Positions 35,142 through 45,207 of a DNA stretch of 64,000 bases are shown piece after piece. The DNA is from Rhizophlyctis rosea. Its lineage: Eukaryota; Chytridiomycota; Chytridiomycetes; Rhizophlyctidales; Rhizophlyctidaceae. Below the pieces are notes generated by a model. That model searched no databases, was not told the origin of the DNA, and saw only the letters and a program-made list of their open reading frames with translations. Made by a program: the position numbers and the translations under genes. The first letter of the stretch is position 1; each line of letters starts with the position of its first letter. Location of the stretch: positions 62,001 through 126,000 of the forward strand of contig JADGJC010000060.1 of the NCBI GenBank assembly GCA_027596075.1. The letters run 5' to 3'.

Positions 35142-35959
35142 AACCGTTGCTGAAGGGAAGAAAACTCTTCTTGGGACGGCCCGGGGATGGACATAAGAGG
35201 GCTGGCTGCTCCAGCAGAGGCTGTACAACTAATGGTTTCGCTCCCTGTCAGTAATTGTATAGATTTTGTATTTTTTGTTTCTGTGAAATAGAATTCGTGT
35301 TTTGGTACGGTAAAACATCTCAGAGTTCGAGAGAGGGAGGGTGGTGCCTCTGTCATAGAAGCTCCAAGCTGCGGTGGATTCTGGTATGTACAGAACATTA
35401 CGTTTGGCCGATAGTTGACGATGGTGGACATCGTCATCATTATGTCCAACAAGAAGTTTGAAAATACCAAATCCATACCGTTTTGCCGGTGTAGCTTGAA
35501 AACAACATTGTCTAGCCTATTGCAGTCAACGGCCCATAGCATTTTTAGAGATGCAAGCGGCGTGAAAGCCATCACATTCATCAACTTATAGAGCAAACAA
35601 GTGCGTCACGGACGTGGCCAAAGCGTAATGTCACCCAGACCAGCACTGTACTCTGCCCAAGATGGAAAACAGTCAACACCATACAACCCCACCACATCAG
35701 AAACACAACGCCGATTTTCGCAAATAACCCGATCCGCGGCGCGAGCCTAACCAACGGACCTACAAAGAACAATTCATTTCCTGCAATCCCCCCTTGATGG
35801 GAAGACCAGGATATGGACGCGCGTGATACATTTCCCCTAGCTACTTGGTTTACCCCAGCCAAATTTTACAACCCGAGTTTCTCTATTGCTACAGCTCAAC
35901 GCAACACACTAGAGAAATTTGATATGCGATTTGACAGGACGGAACAAGGCCAAGAAAGC
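35142..35959. other. Intergenic region before RPS19 3' end
   Basis: 818 bp. Contains a minus-strand open frame (35581-35862) rich in hydrophobic residues but without ATG. No supported gene. Confidence 0.4.
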
Positions 35960-36558
35960 TTATTCTTGGGCCTTGATGATCTGCTGGGCGATACGGTCCA
36001 AATCCTTTTGTCCGTCAGCGGAGATACGGCGGCCACTACAGAAGGAAGGCAGGACGTCAGCATCCTCTATGATTTGCACCAAGCACCAGAAGCCCTAGCA
36101 AAAATCCAAACACATACCCGTTGTTGTCCTTCTCCAAAACCTTGATCTTCTCAAGGGCCTGAACGACCTTACGGGCAATGGAACCAGAGCCAATGGCGTG
36201 GTGGTGGGGGCGGGAGCCACGGTTCTGGCGACCACCGTAGTTCTTCTTCAAGGCACCGATACCAACACCCTGGCGGAGGTAGATGTGGCGGGCAACGGAG
36301 GCAGCGCGGACGTAGAACCAGTCTTGGTCGTAGGGGGCGAGCTCCTTGTAGGCACCGGTCTATGGGAATAACCGCAAATTAGTTTTCTGGAAGATGTTCG
36401 CGGTGTTCACCCGGAATTAAGCGTGGAAGTCACATCCTTACCTTGACCAAGTCAACCCACTTGGGGACCTCGAGCTTACCGGTACGCTTGAGGTAGGCAG
36501 CGTAGGCCTTGACGAAAGCGTGGGGGCTGACGTCCTTGACGGTGACACCTCCGGTCAT
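35960..36558 (-). CDS. RPS19: 40S ribosomal protein eS19
   Basis: Component of the small ribosomal subunit head, needed for 18S rRNA maturation. Exons on the minus strand: 36442-36558, 36118-36359, 35960-36035 (435 nt, 144 aa, normal length). Signatures: [65 protein letters not shown] and the C-terminal DLDRIA. Codon choice is uniform, with strong preference for C-ending codons, as expected for a highly expressed gene. Divergent from the HExxH gene across 308 bp. Confidence 0.96.
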
Positions 36559-36866
36559 GGTTGCTAGTATTGGCTTTGGACGGGTGAAAGGGGTTTTCAA
36601 AAAACGACGTCCGTAATGGCCGAGTGCGAAAGGGAGGGAACAAGCAAAGTGGGTTGTGGACGCTGAAGAAAAACGGGGGTCAGTCGCAAAAGTGGCGGGT
36701 GGCGAGGCATGAATTGATGTGGCGCTGCGATAAGCCACAAGCATGTCAGAGTTTGGGCCCACTGGCCCAGCTGGGGCCATGGGGCAGGGGTTCCTTGGAT
36801 TTTCACGATTTTGACTTTCAAGTTCATGCCTAACGGTCCCATTGCCAGCCAACCGCCAAATCTACA

Positions 36867-37748
36867 ATGGCAGCAGACAGAAGTGCCATCCCAACCCCAC
36901 CCGCAGAGGTTGAAAGCAATACCAGCACCCAACCTACCAAAAAGAAAAAACCTCCAAAACCAGGTTCAAAAGCCGCCCGCCTCCTCTCCGCTTCCAAAAC
37001 CGCCACCACGACCCCAACCTTCACACCCCCCAAAGTAACCCTCACCACCGTCCCATTCGGCACGCCCACACCACACCCACAACCGAATGTTATAATCCTC
37101 TCCTTTACAGATGCCAAATCCCTGGCACTTGGTCTTGGCCGACCGCATGTAAAATACGAAGGGGGGAAGGAGTTAAGAGGTCCATTGAAAGGCATTAACA
37201 TGCCTGTGTCGGTGTTACCCGACTGGGTTGCGGACGTTGGTGTGGGCGAACTTACGGATGCGGAACGAGTTGTTCTTGATTTGATTGGTTTGAAGTGTCA
37301 GCCAGCGAAGTCTGACGGTGCCGCAATGGGCATTTCTGCGGTTCCGATTGCAGATCCAGAAGCAACTCATGCCGAAATCCCTTCCGTCACCACCATTGCT
37401 GAACTATCCCTAAATAGTACGGCACCATCCACACCAACCTACCTAATAGCCCACCTCCTCACCGACAAATCCACCCTCCTCCACGAATACGCCCACGCAT
37501 TCTACTACCTCTCTTCCTCCTACCGCGCAGAAGCGCATCGTCTATGGGAGGAGCTAGACGATGCCACGCGCATCACAATAACCAAAGGACTAGCTTTCTG
37601 GAACTACGCGCCGGAAGTCGTGGTGGACGAATTTCAAGCGTATGTGATTGAAGGGCCCGGGGAGTTCGGGAAGAAGTGTGCTGGGAGGTTGGGGGAGGCG
37701 CATCGGATTTTGCGGAAGCTGGTTGGGACGGTCCCCGTTATCAGATGA
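36867..37748 (+). CDS. Orphan protein with HExxH metallopeptidase-like motif
   Basis: Single exon, 293 aa, from ATG 36867. Residues 1-70 are Pro/Thr/Lys-rich and probably disordered. The middle has a conserved-looking block (ILSFTDAKSLALGLGRPHVK, then GINMPVSVLP). The C-terminal part contains TLLHEYAHAFYYL: His206-Glu-x-x-His210, a zinc-peptidase pattern. A downstream VVVDEFQAYV has Glu255, in the place where gluzincins keep a third ligand. Similar fungal proteins of unknown function with an aligned HE-x-S/A-H block exist as far as I recall. Whether they are active peptidases is not known to me. No signal peptide. The expected promoter is the 308-bp region shared with RPS19. Confidence 0.65.
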   Translation: MAADRSAIPTPPAEVESNTSTQPTKKKKPPKPGSKAARLLSASKTATTTPTFTPPKVTLTTVPFGTPTPHPQPNVIILSFTDAKSLALGLGRPHVKYEGGKELRGPLKGINMPVSVLPDWVADVGVGELTDAERVVLDLIGLKCQPAKSDGAAMGISAVPIADPEATHAEIPSVTTIAELSLNSTAPSTPTYLIAHLLTDKSTLLHEYAHAFYYLSSSYRAEAHRLWEELDDATRITITKGLAFWNYAPEVVVDEFQAYVIEGPGEFGKKCAGRLGEAHRILRKLVGTVPVIR

Positions 37749-37928
37749 GAGATTCAGATGGTTATAGGAATCTTTGTGGGAATTTGATGAGACATATGTC
37801 CAATGGTGTCTATGTGTGCAGATTTCTGATAGGTAAGATGTCTTGTATCGAACGATCATATCTGCTTATGTTTGACCTGCTTGCTTCTAGGGAATGGTCT
37901 TGTTGTCATTCAATAAAACATCATTCAC

Positions 37929-39051
37929 TCAGGACATACATAAAAACAACAGCTGCCGCAGGTCTGTAATCACATGGGGATGTGACTGTTCCTGCCCGTC
38001 CTCTTTCCCCTCTTCCAGTGCCGCCTCCCGGTTTATCAGTAGTGATTGCCAGCCAGCAGTGGTTGCTCCTTTATAATCTCTAAACCAACAATTCAATGAG
38101 CCCTCTCACATGTTGCTTCTGGCATCAGCCATATGGGGCTTGAGACATCAATCGTACCTTTCCCAATGATCGCCAACGTGCATCGCCATACTAGATTTGA
38201 CCTTTGCTATCCGCAGTGCCTCATTGAAGATCCCTATATCGGGCTTTTCTACTCCGGCGGCATACGAAGTGAGGATGAAGTCGAAATGGGTATTGAGAGA
38301 GAGGGAACGCAGGACTTGTACTGCATTGCATTTTGGTCATTTCCTCGTTTATACTGGGAAATTCTTCCATTGTTTACCTGTCCTTTCGTCAGACTGCAGC
38401 CGATGAGGTTATTTGTTTACTTTGCGGATTTGGCAAGAAAATAGCTAATGTCCACGTACGTTGCTGATGACGCCTAAGTGAAAGCCGCGTGACTTCAGTG
38501 CCTTTAACGTGTCTTCTACGTCGGGGAAAACCTGTGGAAGGTCGTGTCAGTTGCAAGGCAACAGGATTCCAGACCAGTCCTGGGAAGCACCTCAAACTTG
38601 TCCGCCTTGGTAAAACCAATGAAGAGGTCTTGGAAGAGGTCATCAAATACTGGGTCCAGGTCTAAGGTCATGTATTGAGCATACATCTCCTTGTCTTGGC
38701 ATTCGCAGCCGCACCAGCCAACAGACCTTTCAACCCTACTCCAGCTTCCGTCAAGGTGGACGATACGATACTCCTCCACCATCTTTCCGCTCCAACGCTA
38801 CCTTTCCCAAAATTAGGCAGTCGTTTCGTTTGCGCCTTGTACGTGGATACGAATGCCGCTGCACTGGAGAGGCGTTATCTCAAGAGTACGCGTATGAGAA
38901 AGGCTCAACCAGCACAAGGCACTCCGAAAACGCACGCCCTTGCTTCAGAAATTTGCAGCCCGTATTTCGCTGCTGTGCGGGCGTAGGTGCCGCCTGGCTG
39001 GTGTGCAATCCTAAACAGGGTGCCAAAGGCGTCAAAGGTTATGAGGCGCAT
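37929..39051 (-). CDS. HAD-superfamily hydrolase, HDHD3/REG-2-like
   Basis: Haloacid dehalogenase-like hydrolase with C1 cap. Seven exons on the minus strand: 38936-39051, 38715-38863, 38591-38661, 38460-38531, 38379-38394, 38158-38320, 37929-38079 (738 nt, 245 aa; human HDHD3 is of similar size). Motif I is ITFDAFGTLF: nucleophile Asp present, but the usual second Asp is Phe, as I recall is normal for this subfamily. KRLPNFGKGSVGAERWW matches the cap. GFHLGVISN is motif II, VEKPDIGIF holds the motif III Lys, and HVGDHWERDYKGATTAGW is motif IV. Exon 5 is a 16-nt micro-exon (SDERT). Its inclusion is what restores the ISNSDER..VL motif and the frame. Substrate unknown. Confidence 0.85.
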
Positions 39052-39549
39052 TTTGAACCATATCGTAGGCACGATTACCACACGATGCAATGAACTTGGT
39101 CCTCAAAACTCCGGCTGGGAGGGCGAGACATTGATGGTGGCACAGGCCTATCCCGCGCCACGGTGGGAAAGTGACGTCTAGTGGACTGACGTGACCAACT
39201 CTCTGGCCGAGGTCTCCCACCATTCCCACGCTCTCCTGCTTCCTTCGCCATTTCCTACACCTGAAGAGAAATCTTCCCACGCCGATTCTGTGTGACTTTC
39301 TACCAACATCATATCCTACAGTTGGTGCCGAATAGGTGAAGCTGTGCAAGGTATATAAAATAAATATTGGACGTTCCAGTTTCCAGCGGGGAACCGGCCG
39401 CTCCACCTTGCGACCTGTGAACACAGCATCTTCCCGAGAATCACTTGCAGCCTGGACATATAAGGGCACTGTGAAAAGTTCACTAAATCTTGCCACATAT
39501 TTGATATATCACAACCGCATAAAATGCAGACCAGTATGTTATCTTTCAG
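39052..39549. other. Divergent promoter region of HDHD3-like and SPT20
   Basis: About 500 bp between divergent genes. Probably holds the unrecognised first exon of SPT20 (an ATG at 39524 is close but out of frame with the first recognised SPT20 exon). Confidence 0.4.
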
Positions 39550-41631
39550 AACCCGACCTTTTCTCTTTCACTGCTGCAATCAAGTTCTGACTTCAAAATT
39601 GACTTCCAAACAGCAACTTCCGGGCACGAACCACCGGCCGCGCTGGCGGTGCACTTACACCCTACGCATTTCACTTTCCAGGATCAGGTGTGCTTCCAGT
39701 GTGGGCTTTTTTGAGCAAAGCAAAGCCTGATTCAGCGCGTTCTCTTTAGGTTACCCCCTACCAATATGACAGCCATATGAAGGTGCATGACGATGACCAC
39801 TGAATTTCTATTGCGGGAGACTAATAAGCTTCACAACTCAGAGCTGTCTGGATTCCATAAACCGCCAAGAACTCCCTTTTCTCGCGTTGGACTTGTTCAA
39901 AGAAGCAGATTTCTACAACGGTAACTTGGTGTGCTATGCAACTCAGCGGCATTAACTCATCGTTCACCACAAACAGGTGGAATCGGTGTCGAGATACACG
40001 ACCATCGTACCTCCCTTCCTGGACCGAAAGAAGCCTCACACACCGAAAGCCAACCTCAATCCCTATCCACAACGTCCTCCGTCCGCCGTCTACTGCTAAA
40101 ACCAAACGCGCGCACACTATGGAGCGACCTACGAAACTGGTCCGATACGGACACATCGTATGGACACGCGGTTCCGCTGACTGAGGAGGCTGCTTTGGAG
40201 ATGGAGGCGAGAATACTTGTGAGCTTGTCGGCAATTAGTTTGACCCTGACAGCAAGCTGATGGCATTTCTCATTAGCCCGTCATGACACCACCGCTATGT
40301 TTGGACCCTGACGTGAACGTAGCTCGGACGTCAAACATAATGGCATACAACGAAGGGAAGTTCTACGCGCAGCGCAAGCGGCCGAGAGACTGGGCGGAAC
40401 AGGAAGAGGAAGCAGCCAAGAAGAGAGAAAGCAATAAACTCATGTTGCTGATGGACGAGGTTCGTTGATCCTTCATACCCCCCACTATATTTTATCCGGG
40501 AAACTCATCGAACATCCCAGACCCGAACCCGCGAATTCATACCCCGGTAAATCCACCCCTCCATACTAACATCTTACCTCAAACCCCAACTCACACCACC
40601 CCTCCCACAGCTTCTCCAAATGGACCTTCATAGAAGATTGGCAAAGAAAGAAAGCCCGCGTCGACGAGGAACCCATGCTCGCCCTCGGCGACAAAAAGAC
40701 CAAGCCGCGACGTAGCAGCATGACGAATTCCCTCTTGAACGTCAACAACCGGAAGATCATCAGGACGTTGCGGTTCGAGCAGGAGAATGGGCAGAGTAAA
40801 GGTGGGTTCTTTGCGGGAGGGTGATACTTTTAGTCATTCTTGCATCACCTGGTTGAATTTTGCATCTTGATTGTTGGACGAATGGTATGGACGTTTATTT
40901 TCTAAAATCTTGCGTTCTTGATGGACATAACAGTAACGATGTACACCATCGTCAACGTCTACGATATCGGCCAAGGGGAATGCGAATGTGTCTTGCGGTG
41001 GGGCGCGGCGGAAGGGACGAGCGTCGGGAAAGGGTTTTGGAAGGGGAATACTTTGAAGTAAGTCCTCAGGCCGTCTTCGTCTCGATCGGAACTTGTTCTC
41101 GTTCGCCCTCACCTTCAGAAAAGATTTTGGAACCTGGACTCACTCCTGTGTTTCGCAGATTTCCCTTAGGAAACAAGGCCGCCGCCAACCTATACATATC
41201 GCAATTCAAGACGTTCTACCAGATGAACCATAAATTGATCAGCGATACGCATGCGGAAGGGTTGGGTGGTGCCGGTGGGGGTTGTGGCCCACCGGGGAGT
41301 CCGGCAATGTCAACGGGGCAGGGTCCTAAGGTCCGTCCATCCTTGCTTTAAAGTCCTCAAAATATCATCAACCTAACCGCCTCTTCTGTGACAGGGCTAC
41401 CCCACCGAAGCACCAAAACCAGGTCCAGCCCCACCCATCCAACCGTCGCACCCGCCCGTAGCGGTGGGAGGGATGGCAAATAAGCCCGCGCCAGGAGCCG
41501 CTGGGGCGGGTGCTGGGCGCGGAGCGGGGCGTGGTGCGGGGAGGGGACGGGGTGGGAAGAAGGCTGCGAGGGGGAAGGCGGCTGCTGCGGCTGCTGCGAA
41601 GGAGGCTGGGGGAGGAGGGGAGCATTCGTGA
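39550..41631 (+). CDS. SPT20: SPT20, SAGA complex subunit (5' exon missing)
   Basis: Scaffold subunit of the SAGA co-activator (histone acetyltransferase/deubiquitinase) complex; FAM48A/SUPT20H family. In-phase exons: (acceptor) 39550-39687, 39750-39782, 39842-39920, 39977-40218, 40277-40459, 40521-40546, 40611-40801, 40934-41057, 41159-41330, 41395-41631. Diagnostic segments: LAVHLHPTHFTFQDQ, LALDLFKEADFYNGG, IGVEIHDHR, LKPNARTLWSDLRNW and PPLCLDPDVNVAR, which is the Spt20 core. A Lys/Arg-rich segment and a C-terminal RGAGRGAGRGRGG/Ala-rich tail follow. Two very short exons (33 and 26 nt) are needed to keep phase. The first recognised exon has no ATG, so an upstream exon must supply the start. 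Confidence 0.85.
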
Positions 41632-41866
41632 GTGGAAGGAGGCTTGTTGTGTTCTTGTGGTTAGTTTCCATTGCTTCTGTAGATATGTTTGTTAGCCTTT
41701 CCTGTTATCGCTTTCCTGTACATATGGATAGACTTTGCGATTTGATGGTTTGTGTTCGGCATCAGCTTACGAAAGTGTGAAACGTGCTTCATGAATGCAA
41801 ACGCACGTCCCTGGAACCACACTTCCAGACCAGGTTTTGCCAACAACATCATATCACCTCAAACCA

Positions 41867-43270
41867 TTAACTCCCATATATTCTCGCAGCCTTACTAACA
41901 GCCTCATATACGCCAAACGTTACGCACGTGCCCGGCAACACTCGAATAATGTTCAATCCCATGCCCTTGTAAAACCCGTACAGTCCTTCTTGTCTGTAAT
42001 CCAAAAGAAGATGGTCAGATAAATGGTAGCGTTTCGAACCTTAATCAATCAGCGACTCACGCATATATCGTTCTAATGGAACCGATCACGCCTTTGTATA
42101 CGACGTCTTTGTGGCCTATTTGATACTGGAGAAGCAGGGCGGAGGGTGTAAAAATGATGTCCCGTTATTAGGAATGACAAAATCCATACCTGTAATCGAG
42201 ACCGTAACACCTGATACGGATATGTGCATATGGTCGCAAAGATCTTCGAGAGGGATGCCATGGTTATGTATTCTAGTGTTTCCTGGAATGATCCATACAT
42301 CAGAAACCATGCAGATTCCAATTGCGCAATGAAACGAAAGTCTTGCAATCTGGATGCCACATACAATATCATTGACGCCTTTACTATCCGATCTCCAATG
42401 CTTCATCTCTTCGTAGGCCATGAATTGGAGGGCACCGTGTGATACGCCGAAAAGAGCGGGAACGATGCCCTTGTAGTAGCCTTTTAGGCCTTCGTGTTGC
42501 CACAGACGTGTTAGGCCGTCTGATTGGAAGCCGGTGAGAATGCGGTAGGGACGAAATAGTTCTAATTTCCCATATTGCGGCAATACCTCGAAGACTTTTG
42601 TATGCTCCGGGATCCGATGAACGAGTCGCGCACATGCGGGTTTTGATTACCCAGAAGGGGTTTGTGCAGGCGGCTGTTAGTGCGCCTAGATGGGGTCATA
42701 TTGGTGTCAGTCCCCTGTGGCACGATTCGTACCAAACCTATCATGGATGTAGACTGACCAGCCTCTGCTGAAGCAAGTAGGTGTTGCCAAGGTTCCAGTC
42801 TACCCGCTTCGTTCTTTTCCATGTAATCCTTGATTCTTGCGTACCTACAGGACGCGGAAAGGTTGAGAAGTTTGTTTACAAACGAACCGGCAGCCGAAAA
42901 TAGCATCCAAGATTCAAAAGACCGCTTACCACCAAAAGTACAACCCCCAAGACAAAGTCGCGCCGGCAAAGTTTGGCGACACTCCTCTATATAGACCTCG
43001 CAAGCCGTCTTCTTTGTGGATGAGTTGGGCTATCTTTACGCTGCTCAAGCGGCGTTTACTTGAATCGACTGTGGGAGTCAGTACAATGAGGTTTTACCAG
43101 GCGGTTCGAAGAAGTCGATATCAAACAATACCTTGTAGTTTAGTCTTTATCAAATCGAGCGGATGCAGGAGGACGGTGGATACCGCTCCTGCTAGAAACC
43201 CTGCCATTGCTTGGTCTACCGCGACCGTGCCGGTTATGGTTTTTGTGGTCTTATCTGACGATGCAGACAT
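41867..43270 (-). CDS. Mitochondrial carrier, SLC25A32/FLX1-like (folate/FAD)
   Basis: Six-helix inner-membrane carrier. Exons on the minus strand: 43132-43270, 42930-43068, 42759-42844, 42587-42685, 42365-42519, 42190-42282, 42061-42125, 41867-41993 (903 nt, 300 aa, typical length). The three carrier signatures are [22 protein letters not shown] and [12 protein letters not shown]. The W in the second and Y/Q in the third fit the pyrimidine/folate/FAD subgroup. [18 protein letters not shown] is characteristic of SLC25A32/Flx1. Imports folate or moves FAD across the inner membrane in characterised relatives; which one here cannot be told. Divergent from the neighbouring plus-strand unknown. 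Confidence 0.9.
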
Positions 43271-43892
43271 CTTCGAGTTAGACTTTGACGTGCAGTTGGG
43301 AGTAGTGGGTTGTTAGGGTGAGTGTGTTAGCAACGAAAGTCGTGCCTTGCTGGTAGATGACTTTTACGATGAGAGTAGGCGATGGAATCGTGCTTTAGTG
43401 CGAAACCGTGGGAAAATCGAATCGAGCGCAAATTGGTTGGGTCATTTGCGGCACAGTCATAGTTATGTGGCGTCACTGCGACACCCGTCATCCCACTTCG
43501 GTGCCACCCATCCTGGCGAACTTCTGTCTTCAAAACTGCAACTTCCACACGCTCCCATTGTTTGGTGAACAGCAACTTTATATTTGAAACACAATCTATT
43601 ATCGAGCTGCGAAACATAGACCGGAATTTTCTCTTTCAGAGTAAGCTGCTCGTTATAAGACGCACGTGAGGCGAGGGAGTGACACAGTTCTGTATAGGTA
43701 AGAGTGGAAGGAGGCCAGGAAGGCCTGGGCCGCACTGTTCTCTCGCCTACCTTCCAGCAGGTGTCACACCAAAATGTCTGACGGTTGGACTGAACGTCTT
43801 CCCTCATATTCTGACAGCAACTCATCTGACGCTACTATCCTCACATACTGCCTGGTTTGCATTCGAATATACACCTCACACCACCACCTGTC
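43271..43892. other. Divergent promoter region
   Basis: 622 bp between the carrier start and the plus-strand unknown. No gene seen. Confidence 0.45.
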
Positions 43893-44870
43893 ATGGACAT
43901 ACCGGGCGGGCCATACTCCTCACCCATGGTCACCACACCTCAACGCCTTCGGCCCTCGCTAAAGCGACGCGCACCATACGAAGACGACACACCCCCTCCC
44001 GCCGCACCGCCACCCTTCCCCACGTCCCACCCAGAATTCCAACACCACGCCATTGACGTCTCCGAAGACGAAGCGCACAACCCGTCCTCCCGTCTCGCAG
44101 TCGCCGCAGGCCGCGAAAGAGAGCTAGACCATATGCGCATGGTACAACGGAACTTTAAGCGTATACGGATAGAAAGGCCTGACGGTTCGGAAGGTGGGGA
44201 GGCGTCCGGGTCCAATTTGCCGCGCAGTCCTGGACGACCGACTGTCAGTTTCGGTGAGGCGCAAGCCCAACAGATGGCGTGGAATCAGCACCAAGGGTTG
44301 ATGGGTCAACCATCCATGTTGATGAACCAGTGGAACGGCGCGGGTGGGTCGATGGAGCCGATGGGTGCGGTGAATGGGCATGGTGGGAATGGGCGTAATG
44401 GCTTGGTTCCTGGTCATTGGAATGGGATGGGTGGAATGAACGGTCCAGGGAACGAGATGGCGCAGAGTCATTACAATACGCCAAGTCATCATAGTTGGAA
44501 TGGTGCCGTTAAGGGAACAATGGGAATGAACGGTTTTCCAAACGGCGTCGATGGAATACCAGACCCCACGATGTTAGGCGCATACCAATCCGCATACACC
44601 CACCAACAACCCGCCCTCCACGCCCCAATCCGCATCTCAACCCGCACAAACTCCTTCTCCTCCTCCTCTCCCTCCCTCCCTTCCCTCGCCTCCTCAACGC
44701 CCACCTCCCTAATCGACCTATCCGCGTCACCGCCATACGACCACCAAAAACCGGAAATGGAAGAACAGGAGGAAGCGGCCGTGCAGTCTCGATACAGCGC
44801 GTTCAACCAGTTGCTGTTTCAGGCGCATCGGGCGAGGCAGGTTAGGGGTGGGGTGGAGGGGGAGGGGTAG
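43893..44870 (+). CDS. Low-complexity Met/Gly/Asn-rich hypothetical protein
   Basis: Single exon of 325 aa from the first in-frame ATG at 43893. The N-terminus is Pro-rich with a KRRAPYEDD basic/acidic switch (possible nuclear signal). Two blocks look structured: RERELDHMRMVQRNFKRIRI (helical, basic) and, at the C-terminus, QSRYSAFNQLLFQAHRARQV. Between them lies a 150-residue Gly/Met/Asn/His-rich segment (HWNGMGGMNGPGNEMAQSHY) and a Ser tract. I do not know the family. The helix-loop-helix spacing of conserved ends around a disordered middle suggests a nuclear adaptor, but this is speculation. No signal peptide or membrane helix. Confidence 0.6.
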   Translation: MDIPGGPYSSPMVTTPQRLRPSLKRRAPYEDDTPPPAAPPPFPTSHPEFQHHAIDVSEDEAHNPSSRLAVAAGRERELDHMRMVQRNFKRIRIERPDGSEGGEASGSNLPRSPGRPTVSFGEAQAQQMAWNQHQGLMGQPSMLMNQWNGAGGSMEPMGAVNGHGGNGRNGLVPGHWNGMGGMNGPGNEMAQSHYNTPSHHSWNGAVKGTMGMNGFPNGVDGIPDPTMLGAYQSAYTHQQPALHAPIRISTRTNSFSSSSPSLPSLASSTPTSLIDLSASPPYDHQKPEMEEQEEAAVQSRYSAFNQLLFQAHRARQVRGGVEGEG

Positions 44871-45207
44871 GTTTGGGGAAGGTGAATTTGATGGGGGAGT
44901 GGAGGGAGGACAGGTAGATTGGTGGTAGATGTGTGTTGGTATACCCCGTTTTTCTTTTCTAATGGCAAGTGCTGGAGCACGATGGATCGAAATTTGGCTG
45001 CACTGTGTGGAGAGTCGTTCACTTGAGTACGGATCTCCTTCTGACAGTTTATCAATGATAAGTAATCAGGCGCCTACTTCGACTTACTCCACAAAAAAAG
45101 AAATGATCATAATTTAGGAAATACGAGAATATGTACAAACAAAACTCCAATCCTACAAGACAATACATGGACACAGATGCCCCCAAAACCCCCCAAAACC
45201 ACCCCAC
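44871..45207. other. Convergent 3' region
   Basis: 337 bp between the unknown gene and ESF1 stops. Contains an A-rich stretch near 45090. No gene. Confidence 0.5.

Noticed and set aside
35581..35862. Hydrophobic minus-strand frame with two possible membrane helices
   Set aside because: No ATG in frame, no family match, and splice context unclear; not enough to call a gene.
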